Part shown: positions 39,807 through 48,049 of the stretch, one piece after another
Layout of the letters: each line of letters starts with the position of its first letter
Numbering within the stretch: the first letter of the stretch is position 1
DNA from: Candidatus Saccharimonadota bacterium
Lineage (GTDB): Bacteria > Patescibacteriota > Saccharimonadia > Saccharimonadales > Saccharimonadaceae
Length of the DNA: 64,000 nt
Direction: 5' to 3'
NCBI GenBank assembly: GCA_009777315.1
Contig: WRMD01000003.1
Coordinates: 1 to 64,000, forward strand
The notes under the pieces: generated by a model
The model's input: only the letters and a program-made list of their open reading frames with translations
What the model was told of the DNA's origin: nothing
Databases searched by the model: none
Made by a program: the position numbers and the translations under genes

Positions 39807-40825
39807 TGAAGGCCGACGCGCGTGATACAGAGACGTTTGGCGCCGTGACTAGAGAGGCGGGGCGGCATCTGCGGGGTGGCGAGGTGGTGGCTTTTCCAAC
39901 GGAGACGGTTTATGGGCTGGGGGCGGATGCTTTGAATGAGGCGGCGGTAGCGAAAATCTTTGTGCTAAAGGGGCGGCCGGCGGATAATCCGTTGATTATT
40001 CATATTGCGGATCTGGCTGATTTAGAGCGGGTTGCTGAGTGGACGCCGAGCGCGCGGAAGCTGGCGGAGGCGTTTTGGCCTGGGCCGCTAACAATGGTGT
40101 TGCCGAAAAAGGCGGGGGTTTTGGATATTGTGAGTGCAGGGCTGCCGACGGTTGGGGTGCGGTTTCCGGCTCATCCGGTGGCTTTAGGTGTGATAAAGGC
40201 GGCTGGGCGGCCGATTGCGGCGCCGAGTGCGAATCTGTCGGGGCGGCCGAGTCCGACTTTGGCTAGGCATGTGGTGGAAGATTTTGGGGATGAAGTGATG
40301 GTGGTTGATGGCGGGGCGACTGAGGTGGGGTTGGAGTCGACGGTGGTGGATGTGTCGGGGGAGCGGCCGGTGATTCTCAGGCCGGGGTTTATTACGGGGG
40401 CGGAGATTGGGGAGGTGCTGGGTGAGGAGGTTGGTTGTTCGTCGGCGGGTTGTTCGTCGGCGGCGGGCGATGAACGGCCGGCGGCGCCGGGTATGAAATA
40501 TAAACATTACGCGCCGAAAGGGGAGGTGCGGTTGGCGGGGAATCGGGCGGAAATTTTGGAGCAAGGTCGGGAGCTGGAGGCTAAGTATGGGGAGAGGCCG
40601 CTTTGTATTGTGATGGGATCTGCTGATGAGCCGTGGCCGGATGAGTTGGAGGTGTTTTTGGTTGCTGGGCGGGGGGATTTGGAGGCGTACGCGCGGAATA
40701 TATTCGCGGCGCTACGGTATGCGGATGCGAATAATTATGCGGCGGTAGTGGTGGAAGCGGTGCCGGAGGAAGGTCTTGGGGTTGCTATTATGGATCGGTT
40801 GAAAAAGGCCGCGGGCGGCGGGTGA
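39806..40825 (+). CDS. L-threonylcarbamoyladenylate synthase (Sua5/TsaC)
   Basis: GGEVVAFPTETVYGLGADA...KGRPADNPLI; C-terminal Sua5 domain after PGMKYKHYAPKGEV. Confidence 0.93.
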   Translation: MKADARDTETFGAVTREAGRHLRGGEVVAFPTETVYGLGADALNEAAVAKIFVLKGRPADNPLIIHIADLADLERVAEWTPSARKLAEAFWPGPLTMVLPKKAGVLDIVSAGLPTVGVRFPAHPVALGVIKAAGRPIAAPSANLSGRPSPTLARHVVEDFGDEVMVVDGGATEVGLESTVVDVSGERPVILRPGFITGAEIGEVLGEEVGCSSAGCSSAAGDERPAAPGMKYKHYAPKGEVRLAGNRAEILEQGRELEAKYGERPLCIVMGSADEPWPDELEVFLVAGRGDLEAYARNIFAALRYADANNYAAVVVEAVPEEGLGVAIMDRLKKAAGGG

Positions 40826-40849
40826 GGTAGTTCGCTCTGGAAGCTCTAA

Positions 40850-42313
40850 TTATTGAGGTAGGGTGATGAGGTGGAGGGAGGGGTCTCTCCGAGCGGTTTT
40901 TGATGGTTTTTGGGTGAGGAGGAGGTTGCAGCGGTCGACCATGATTAGGGAGCCGTGTTTCTTGAAGTGGCGGCGGGCGGCGCGGAGCTGACTCTCGGTG
41001 TCGGGGGAGAGAGGTTGGTTGCTCAGGATAGGTTCTAGGGCGAGCTGGAGGCTGATCCAGTGGACGTAGTCGGTGTTGAGACGGGTGAAGTGAGCGGCTT
41101 TTAGGCGGAGGTAGGCGTGTTTGGTGAGCCAGGTGAAGAAGAGGGCGCTGGCGATGATGAAAGCGAAGGTGGCGAAGATGCCGGGGGCGGAGGAGAGGAT
41201 TTCGCTGAAGGCAAGGCGGGCAAGGGCGGCAAGGACGGCGCCGACGGCGACGTAAGCGGCGCTGAAGTTTTTGGCGTCGGCTTCGGCGTAGAGGTAGGAG
41301 CTGTCGGTGACGGGGCGGTGGCGGAGGAATTCGCGGAGGGTTTTGAGCTCGAAGCGGGCGGCGGTGGCTTCGTTGGTTCCGGCGGTTTCGGTGGCCTTTG
41401 TAGCGAGGAGTTTGAGGTTGCAGGCCATGACGCAGGTGTAGTATTTGAGGCGTTCGCTTGCGATGAGGTTGGGGAGGGTTTCGAGGACGGGGATGAGGGT
41501 AGCGTAGTCGGCGCGGTCTTCGAGGATGCCTACCTGGGTTTCCCAAATGACGGCCCAAACTCTGGTGCTGGCGGTGACTTCGGGGTGAACGAGGTCTTTT
41601 TGGTTTTGTTTGATGAGGGTGGTGATTTGGGCTTTGGTGGCGGGCTTTGGTTTCTTGGTGTGGCGGGTGATGAGGAGGATGAGTTTTAGGGTTTGGAGTT
41701 CGACTTTATGGCTGATGTTTGTGGTGGGGGAATTTTTGAGGATTTCGGTGGCTTCGTTTGCGAAATGTTCGGCTGGTTCGAGTTGGTTTAGGTGGTGGTA
41801 GATTTTTGCGGAGGCCAAGCAGTAGGCGAAGAGGGTTTCGGTGTTGCCGGTGGGCTTCGTTTTGTTGATGAATTTGGAGGGGCGGAGGTTGGTGTGCGAG
41901 GTGTTTTCGTCGAGGATTTCGCCTAGGTCTTGGGCGAGCCGGAGGGCGTGGGAGATTTTGCCGTTGTAGAGGTGGAGGTTGATGAGTTGTTGGTAGATTT
42001 GGGTTTGGGTGTTTTTTAGGTCGGCTTCGGAAATGGCGAGCCATTTGGTGAGGAGGGGGAGGCGAAGGGCGAGGAGGGCGGTATGGCTGCGGGGGACGAT
42101 CCAGAGGAAGACGCGGGCGCGATTGTAGTCGGCAGCGTTTTTCTTGGCGACGCCTCGGAGGTAGGTGAGGATGAGTTTTTTGAGGAAGGCGGCGGGGGTG
42201 GTATATCGGGCGTTTTCGAACTTAGCGGAGAGGGAGAGGAGGCCCTTTTTGCGGTAGTCTTGGGCTAGCGCTTGGGAGTTGTTGGGGACCTCTGGCTGAT
42301 TTTGCTTATGCAT
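40850..42313 (-). CDS. TPR-like membrane protein, hypothetical
   Basis: Long ORF, helical repeat-like, two TM segments. Confidence 0.6.
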   Translation of the reverse strand: MHKQNQPEVPNNSQALAQDYRKKGLLSLSAKFENARYTTPAAFLKKLILTYLRGVAKKNAADYNRARVFLWIVPRSHTALLALRLPLLTKWLAISEADLKNTQTQIYQQLINLHLYNGKISHALRLAQDLGEILDENTSHTNLRPSKFINKTKPTGNTETLFAYCLASAKIYHHLNQLEPAEHFANEATEILKNSPTTNISHKVELQTLKLILLITRHTKKPKPATKAQITTLIKQNQKDLVHPEVTASTRVWAVIWETQVGILEDRADYATLIPVLETLPNLIASERLKYYTCVMACNLKLLATKATETAGTNEATAARFELKTLREFLRHRPVTDSSYLYAEADAKNFSAAYVAVGAVLAALARLAFSEILSSAPGIFATFAFIIASALFFTWLTKHAYLRLKAAHFTRLNTDYVHWISLQLALEPILSNQPLSPDTESQLRAARRHFKKHGSLIMVDRCNLLLTQKPSKTARRDPSLHLITLPQ

Positions 42314-42379
42314 ACTATATAGTATAGCACAAAGTGGCGGAGAAAGCAAGGGTACTAAAATAACTTCCTTCACGTATTA

Positions 42380-42519
42380 GCGAAAGGCTCGCCGAGCACA
42401 GAATTTCATTCGGACACAGCATCATTTTAATCCGTCGCCACGGACTAAAATGTGCTTCTACCTCGGCTTGCCAAGCTCCGGGACGTTCCGAATGAAACTG
42501 TATCTCGCACGCCTTTCGC
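42380..42519 (-). ncRNA. Candidate structured RNA associated with cassette element (copy 2)
   Basis: Same outer helix as copy 1, hairpin GCTTggcAAGC, inner hairpin ATTTTAGTCCGTGGCGACGGATTAAAAT with different stem but identical GTGGCGAC loop. Confidence 0.6.
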
Positions 42520-42564
42520 ATATAGAACATCCGCTATTTTGGTGTGAACCTGCCTCCGCGCTCC

Positions 42565-42782
42565 TCCTTCGCCACTGTCGGATCGGCTATCTTGCATAAT
42601 CAAGGCCTCACAGGGCTTCATGTAATGTCAGAGCGATCAATATGGTGGACGTCATCTAATGTATCAACTATATGGCCCGGCTATTCGTGGATCAGTCCTA
42701 CATTGACAGACCTGGCACGTTCCGATCATGGCAAATTCAGTGGTCTAGCCCTCCGCTGTGTCTACCCGTAGGGGGTGGGGAG
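42565..42782 (+). mobile_element. Half cassette element E8 (single plus cassette)
   Basis: CCTTCGCCACTGTCGG ... FATVGSAILHNQGLTG...LALRCVYP ... right TIR; structured RNA copy 2 directly upstream. Confidence 0.8.
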
Positions 42783-42873
42783 GAGGAGTGCGGCTAGTAA
42801 CTATCTGATAAATATGATATAGTATACATTAGAGTCGGGCAAACGCCCTGATTAGCATTTTGGAGGTGAGATC

Positions 42874-43338
42874 ATGGCAGATAAGTTTACAGTACGCACG
42901 GCGGCGCAGGTCTATCTGATACGTGACGAGGGTGGCGGCCGACTATGGCAAGCGCTTTTTTACAAACGAAAAGATTGCGGGCTGTGGGACACGATAGGGG
43001 GTCATCGTGAAGAGGGCGAGAGCCTGATGCAAGCCGCTCAGCGCGTTGCCCTAAAAGAATACGGCATAACTTTTGACGAAGTTGATGTCGAGTTTGCTAC
43101 TATCATCGATGTCGGCAAGCACAACATTACGGGTCAACAATATGTCACCGCCCACTTTTTTATTCGCAGGTGGGGAGGCGAACCTAAAATTTGCGAACCT
43201 GAAAAAATGGGAGAAATGCGGTGGATGGATGTCCATAGTCTCGACTTGCTTGACGGGCTACCCGAACTAAACTTTGACCGCAAGCAAGCACTCAGCAACT
43301 TTCTTCGTGGTGTCGGATACTCGCAAACGATGTTTTAG
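42874..43338 (+). CDS. NUDIX hydrolase
   Basis: GGHREEGESLMQAAQRVALKEYGI Nudix box variant. Confidence 0.85.
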   Translation: MADKFTVRTAAQVYLIRDEGGGRLWQALFYKRKDCGLWDTIGGHREEGESLMQAAQRVALKEYGITFDEVDVEFATIIDVGKHNITGQQYVTAHFFIRRWGGEPKICEPEKMGEMRWMDVHSLDLLDGLPELNFDRKQALSNFLRGVGYSQTMF

Positions 43339-43444
43339 AGAAAACGAACAGCTACACTAGCCGCCCATATGGGCGGCTTTACTTAAGGGGGTTGCCTCTG
43401 TTTGACAGGGGTATTTTCTTGCCTCTAATGTGGTAGAATAAGAT

Positions 43445-45868
43445 ATGAAGCGGCTGGTGATAATCGACGGGAAGAGTGTGTTTTATCGGGGGTATTACGC
43501 GATGCGGAGTTTGAGTTTGCCGGACGGGACGCCAACGGGCGGGGTGTATGGCGTGGCGATGATGTTGATTGAGGTGCTGAAGCAGCTGGGGCCGGATTAT
43601 TGGGCGATTGCGTGGGATAAATCGGGGACGAATATCCGGCGGCGCAAAGAGATTTATGCGGAATATAAGGCGAATCGGCAGAAGATGCCGGATGAAATGC
43701 GGGCGCAGATCCCGGTGCTTTTAGAGCTTTTGAAGGCGCTTGACGTGCCGTTGATTGAGCTGGATGATTACGAAGCGGATGACATCATGGGGAGCTTGGC
43801 GAGGCGGGCGGTTGCGGACGGTGTGAAGGTGGATTTGGTGTCGTCGGATCTGGATATGTTGCAGATTATTGGTGATAATATTGAGTTTTATGCGCAGAAG
43901 ACGGGGCTGAGTAAGATGGAGCGGTTTGATTGTAAGGCTTTTGAGGAAAAATATGGGCTGAAATGTGAGCAGTTCTTGGATTTGAAAGCTTTGCAGGGGG
44001 ATTCGAGTGATAATATTCCGGGGGTGCCGGGAGTGGGGGAGAAGACGGCGGTGAGTTTGCTGCAAAAGTATGGGACGCTGGAGGAGGTGTTGGCGCACGC
44101 GGGGGAGCAGAAGGGGAAGTTGGCGGAGAAACTTGCGGCGGGGAAGGAGTTGGCGCATGTGTCGCGGGAGTTGGCGGAGTTGCAGTTTGACGCGCCGGTG
44201 GAGTTTGATGAGAAGGCGATGGCGGTGCGGCTGGATGTGAATAAAGTGATACCGGAGTTGGAGAGGTTGCAGTTTAAGTCGCTCTTAGAGCCGTTTTGGA
44301 AGTTATCGGAAAAGTGGCATCAACCCTCAGCAAGTGCGACTCATTCCGCTTCTCAGTCATCTTCTAGTGCCTCATCCGAGGTGGATCGAGCTGAAGAGGA
44401 AGTGGAGGCGCCAGAGGAAGTGGAGGCGCCGAGGGGGGAGCTGTATGAGGGGCAGAAGATTGCGAATGGGTTGGTGGTGGCGGAGGATGTGAAGGAGCTT
44501 TTGGGAGAGATTGAGGTTGGTGGTGGGGTGGACTTTTATGATACGACGGTGGCGGGGTTTTTGCTGAAGAATTCTGGGGTGCGGCTGGCGGAAGGGTCTT
44601 TAGAAGAAGTGTTTAGTGCGCAGCGGGAAGCGTTTAATGATCTGCCGAAGGTGAAGTGGGTGGCGGCGAACTTGGATTTTCCGTTGATACCGGTGTTGTA
44701 CAAGATGGAGCGGAAGGGGTTAAAGATTGATCCGGAGAAGTTTTTGGAGTTGCATAAGGTCCTCGGGAAGCGGGTGGCGGAGCTGACGGAAGAGATTCAG
44801 AACCAAGCGGGGGAAGAGTTTAATATCGATAGTCCGAAGCAGTTGGCGGAGATTTTGTATGGGAAGCTGAAGCTGGTGGCGGCGGGGGCGCGGAAGACGA
44901 ATTTTGGTAGGAGTACAAATAAGGACGCACTGGATAAGATGCGCGACACGCATGAGATAATTCCGCTGCTAGAAGAGTATCGGGCAACGAAGAAATTGAT
45001 CTCGACGTATGTGGACGCGTTGCCGGCGCTGGCGGATAAGGAGTGGCGGATCCATACGACGTTTTCGCAGGTGGCGACGTCGACCGGACGACTGGCGTCG
45101 AGCAATCCGAATTTGCAGAATATCCCGGTGCGGACGGAGCAGGGGCGGCAGGTGCGGGAGGCGTTTGTGGCGCCGAGTGGGTATTGTTATGTGGCGGCGG
45201 ATTATGCGCAGTTTGAGCTAAGGCTGGCGGCGGTGTTGGCGAATGACGAGGCGTTGATTTCTGATTTTAATAAAGATTTGGATGTACATACGAAGACGGC
45301 GAGCGAAGTTTATGACGTGCCGATGGACAAGGTGACGAAGGAGCAGCGGGAAGTGGCGAAGGTGGTGAACTTCGGGATATTATATGGGATGGGGCCGCAG
45401 AATCTGGCGCGGACGATTAATGTGCCGGTGGCGGAGGCGAAGGAGTTTATTGATAAGTATTTTGAGATTCGGAAGCCGATTCGGGAGTATTTGGACAGGA
45501 CGCTGGCTTTTGCGAAGGAGTACGGGTATGTGGAGACGTATTTTGGCAGGCGGCGGATGGCGGCGGACTTGCACGCGCCGGCAGCGATGGTACGGGCGGC
45601 GGCTGAGCGGGCGATTTTGAATATGCCGATCCAGGGGACGGAGGCGGATTTGATGAAGCGGGCGATGATAAATGTGGATAAACGGTTGGAGGGATTGGAT
45701 GCGGAATTGGTGCTGCAGATACATGATTCGCTGATGGTGGAGTGCAAGGAAGCGATAGTGAAAAAAGTGGCGGAGATTTTGAAAGAAGAGATGGAAGGGG
45801 TGGCGAAAGAGCTGAAGGTGCGGCTCGCGGTGGATGTGAAGACCGGGCGCAGTTGGGGAGATGTGTAG
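43445..45868 (+). CDS. polA: DNA polymerase I
   Basis: N-terminal 5'-3' exonuclease domain; family A polymerase motifs DYAQFELRLAAVLAND, QREVAKVVNFGILYGM, LQIHDSLMVE. Confidence 0.95.
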   Translation: MKRLVIIDGKSVFYRGYYAMRSLSLPDGTPTGGVYGVAMMLIEVLKQLGPDYWAIAWDKSGTNIRRRKEIYAEYKANRQKMPDEMRAQIPVLLELLKALDVPLIELDDYEADDIMGSLARRAVADGVKVDLVSSDLDMLQIIGDNIEFYAQKTGLSKMERFDCKAFEEKYGLKCEQFLDLKALQGDSSDNIPGVPGVGEKTAVSLLQKYGTLEEVLAHAGEQKGKLAEKLAAGKELAHVSRELAELQFDAPVEFDEKAMAVRLDVNKVIPELERLQFKSLLEPFWKLSEKWHQPSASATHSASQSSSSASSEVDRAEEEVEAPEEVEAPRGELYEGQKIANGLVVAEDVKELLGEIEVGGGVDFYDTTVAGFLLKNSGVRLAEGSLEEVFSAQREAFNDLPKVKWVAANLDFPLIPVLYKMERKGLKIDPEKFLELHKVLGKRVAELTEEIQNQAGEEFNIDSPKQLAEILYGKLKLVAAGARKTNFGRSTNKDALDKMRDTHEIIPLLEEYRATKKLISTYVDALPALADKEWRIHTTFSQVATSTGRLASSNPNLQNIPVRTEQGRQVREAFVAPSGYCYVAADYAQFELRLAAVLANDEALISDFNKDLDVHTKTASEVYDVPMDKVTKEQREVAKVVNFGILYGMGPQNLARTINVPVAEAKEFIDKYFEIRKPIREYLDRTLAFAKEYGYVETYFGRRRMAADLHAPAAMVRAAAERAILNMPIQGTEADLMKRAMINVDKRLEGLDAELVLQIHDSLMVECKEAIVKKVAEILKEEMEGVAKELKVRLAVDVKTGRSWGDV

Positions 45869-46782
45869 TGCCGGAATTGCCGGAGGTGGAGACGATAAGA
45901 AGGGGGTTGGCGGAAGTGCTGATTGGGCAAACTTTTATAGGTTTATCTTTCGGAGACAACAGCCAGGGGGAGACCCCCTCTTTGCCATTTGACAATGGCA
46001 AGACCCCCCAGTCTCCTCAAAATAATCCTATAAAAGTTTGTCGGCTCAGACGCTTTGGGAAGTTGCTGGTGATTGATTTTGATAATGGGTGGTCGTTGAC
46101 GTTTCATCTACGGATGACGGGGCAGTTGGTGTATAGGGCGGAGAGCTTGGGTGTTTCGGGGAGCGAGGGGGTTGAGAAAAGGACGGTGGCGGGTGGGCAT
46201 CCGACGGCGTCGTGGGTGGGTGAGTTGCCGGATAAAAGTACGCGGGCGGTTTTTGAATTCGAACGCGGAAAATTATTTTTTAATGATCAGCGGAAGTTTG
46301 GGTTTTATGAATGGGTGGAGACGGATAAAGTGGAAGAAATACCGTTCGTGAAGAAGTTGGGGCCGGAGCCGTGGGTGATGAGTGTGGGGGAGCTGGCGGA
46401 AAAGTTGCAGCGGCACAAGAAGATGAAGATTAAGGCGGCGCTTTTGGATCAGACGATTATGGCGGGCTTAGGGAATATCTATGCGGATGAGACGTTGTAT
46501 TATGCGAGGGTGTCGCCGCTACGTTTGGCCGGGAGTTTGACGCGGGCGGAAGTTGGTCGGGTTATTGAAGGGGCGAAAAAGTCGATGGAGGCGAGCTTGG
46601 AATCGGGTGGGTCGAGCATGAAGAATTATCGGCGGTCGGACGGGAGCTATGGGGATTATTTGGATCTGTTTGCGAAAGTTTATGGGCGGGCGGGGGCGAA
46701 GTGTGAGCGGGACGGTTGCGAGATTGTGAAGATTAAAGTCGCGGGGCGAGGAACGCATTACTGTCCTTGTTGTCAGAAATGA
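45868..46782 (+). CDS. mutM: Formamidopyrimidine-DNA glycosylase (GTG start)
   Basis: PELPEVETIRRGL N-terminus; C-terminal zinc finger CERDGCEIVKIKVAGRGTHYCPCCQ. Confidence 0.95.
   Translation: MPELPEVETIRRGLAEVLIGQTFIGLSFGDNSQGETPSLPFDNGKTPQSPQNNPIKVCRLRRFGKLLVIDFDNGWSLTFHLRMTGQLVYRAESLGVSGSEGVEKRTVAGGHPTASWVGELPDKSTRAVFEFERGKLFFNDQRKFGFYEWVETDKVEEIPFVKKLGPEPWVMSVGELAEKLQRHKKMKIKAALLDQTIMAGLGNIYADETLYYARVSPLRLAGSLTRAEVGRVIEGAKKSMEASLESGGSSMKNYRRSDGSYGDYLDLFAKVYGRAGAKCERDGCEIVKIKVAGRGTHYCPCCQK
45928..46040. repeat. 113-nt palindromic element inside mutM coding sequence
   Basis: CAAACTTTTATAGG (45928-45941) and perfect reverse complement CCTATAAAAGTTTG (46027-46040), nested GGAGAC/GTCTCC, GGGGG/CCCCC, TTGCCATT-TGAC-AATGGCAA; frame stays open. 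Confidence 0.8.
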
Positions 46783-47495
46783 TCAGTTGGTTTTATGGGG
46801 ATGATCGGGTGCGAATCGCGAAAGCGGTGGAGCGGTTGGTGGGTGAGGGCGAGCAGTTGGTGGTGGATGCGGAAGTGGTGGGCGAGCAGGATTTTTGGGC
46901 GCGGCTGATGATGCCGTCGATGTTTGCGGCGGAAGAGGTGGTTGTGGTGAAGGATGTGATGAAGCGGCCGGAGTTGCATGCGGAATTGTTGAAGTGGGCT
47001 TCGCTAGGGTCGCCTGGGAAGACGGTGGTGTTTTGGGATGAGAAGGTGGACAAGCGGGGGAAGTTGTACAAGGACTTGTCGAAGGCGGTGCGGTTTACTG
47101 AGTGTGCGTTGCCGAAAGTAGATGAGAAGGCAGTGTTTAGGCTGTTTGAGTCGGCGCTTTTTGGGAGGCTGGCGCAAGTGGATAAGGATTTGGAGGCGGT
47201 GCGGATGAATGGCGGCGAGCCGGTGGCGGTGATGGCGCTGGTGAGTGGGCAGCTATATAACTTGGGTGCGGTGGTGTTAACGAATGAGCAGCCAGCGAAA
47301 TTGGCGAAGAGCTTGGGGGTGCATCCGTTCGCGTTGTCAAATTTGACGAAGTTTCGCGGGAAGGTGACAGAGGAGGGTTGGCGGGAGATGGTGGAGATGG
47401 CAAACGAAACCGACCGCCTGATGAAGACGGCCGGTGTTGATGCGTGGTTGCTACTGCGTAAGTTTTTTTACCGCGTGAACGCGATTATTTCTTAG
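46779..47495 (+). CDS. holA: DNA polymerase III subunit delta-like
   Basis: MISWFYGDDRVRIAKAVERLV...SMFAAEEVVVVKDV...; position and pattern fit HolA. Confidence 0.65.
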   Translation: MISWFYGDDRVRIAKAVERLVGEGEQLVVDAEVVGEQDFWARLMMPSMFAAEEVVVVKDVMKRPELHAELLKWASLGSPGKTVVFWDEKVDKRGKLYKDLSKAVRFTECALPKVDEKAVFRLFESALFGRLAQVDKDLEAVRMNGGEPVAVMALVSGQLYNLGAVVLTNEQPAKLAKSLGVHPFALSNLTKFRGKVTEEGWREMVEMANETDRLMKTAGVDAWLLLRKFFYRVNAIIS

Positions 47496-47886
47496 CTGCA
47501 GGTTTTTTAGCGGCTGACTTCTTGGCTGTGGTGGTTTTGGCCGGAGCTTTAGCTGCTGGCTTTGTTGTCTTTGCGGCTGGTTTAACAGCGGCTTTTGGAG
47601 CTTTTGGAGTGGCGACCTTGGCCTTGGTGGCTTTTTCGACCTTGACGCCAGCGGTTCTCGCTAGTTTGGCAGCGGTGCTCTTCCTGCGGCTGGCGGTGTT
47701 CTTCTTGATCAGACCCTTCTTGACAGCTTTGTCGTATTCGCTCTGAAGCGCCTGAGCGGCTGCGGCAGAAGGAGTTTTGACTAGCTTTTTATAAGCAGCT
47801 TTAATCTGCTTCTTGATACGATCGTTTTTAGCTTTCTTTTTCTGGTCTGCGCGCGCCTGCTTTTTGGCTGATTTAATGATTGGCAT
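47485..47886 (-). CDS. rpsT: Ribosomal protein bS20 with long Lys/Ala/Pro-rich C-terminal tail
   Basis: MPIIKSAKKQARADQKKKAKNDRIKKQIKAAYKKL..., then KAKVATPKAPKAAVKPAAKTTKPAAK. Confidence 0.9.
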   Translation of the reverse strand: MPIIKSAKKQARADQKKKAKNDRIKKQIKAAYKKLVKTPSAAAAQALQSEYDKAVKKGLIKKNTASRRKSTAAKLARTAGVKVEKATKAKVATPKAPKAAVKPAAKTTKPAAKAPAKTTTAKKSAAKKPAAKK

Positions 47887-48049
47887 GGTTCAATGTTTCT
47901 CCTATGATAATACATATTATTATACACGTTTTAGGGAAAGAGTCAACTTGGTTTGGAACTTTCCCCCTCCCCCTTGCTTTAACCCTCATGCTAATGTTAA
48001 ACTTAAAGCATTAATGATTAACACAAGGTCTAAACGAGGTGCTCTAAAT

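Noticed and set aside
40430-40480. Direct repeat GGTTGTTCGTCGGCG x2 in sua5 as a contingency locus
   Set aside because: Two in-frame copies in an inter-domain linker only; no evidence of variability.
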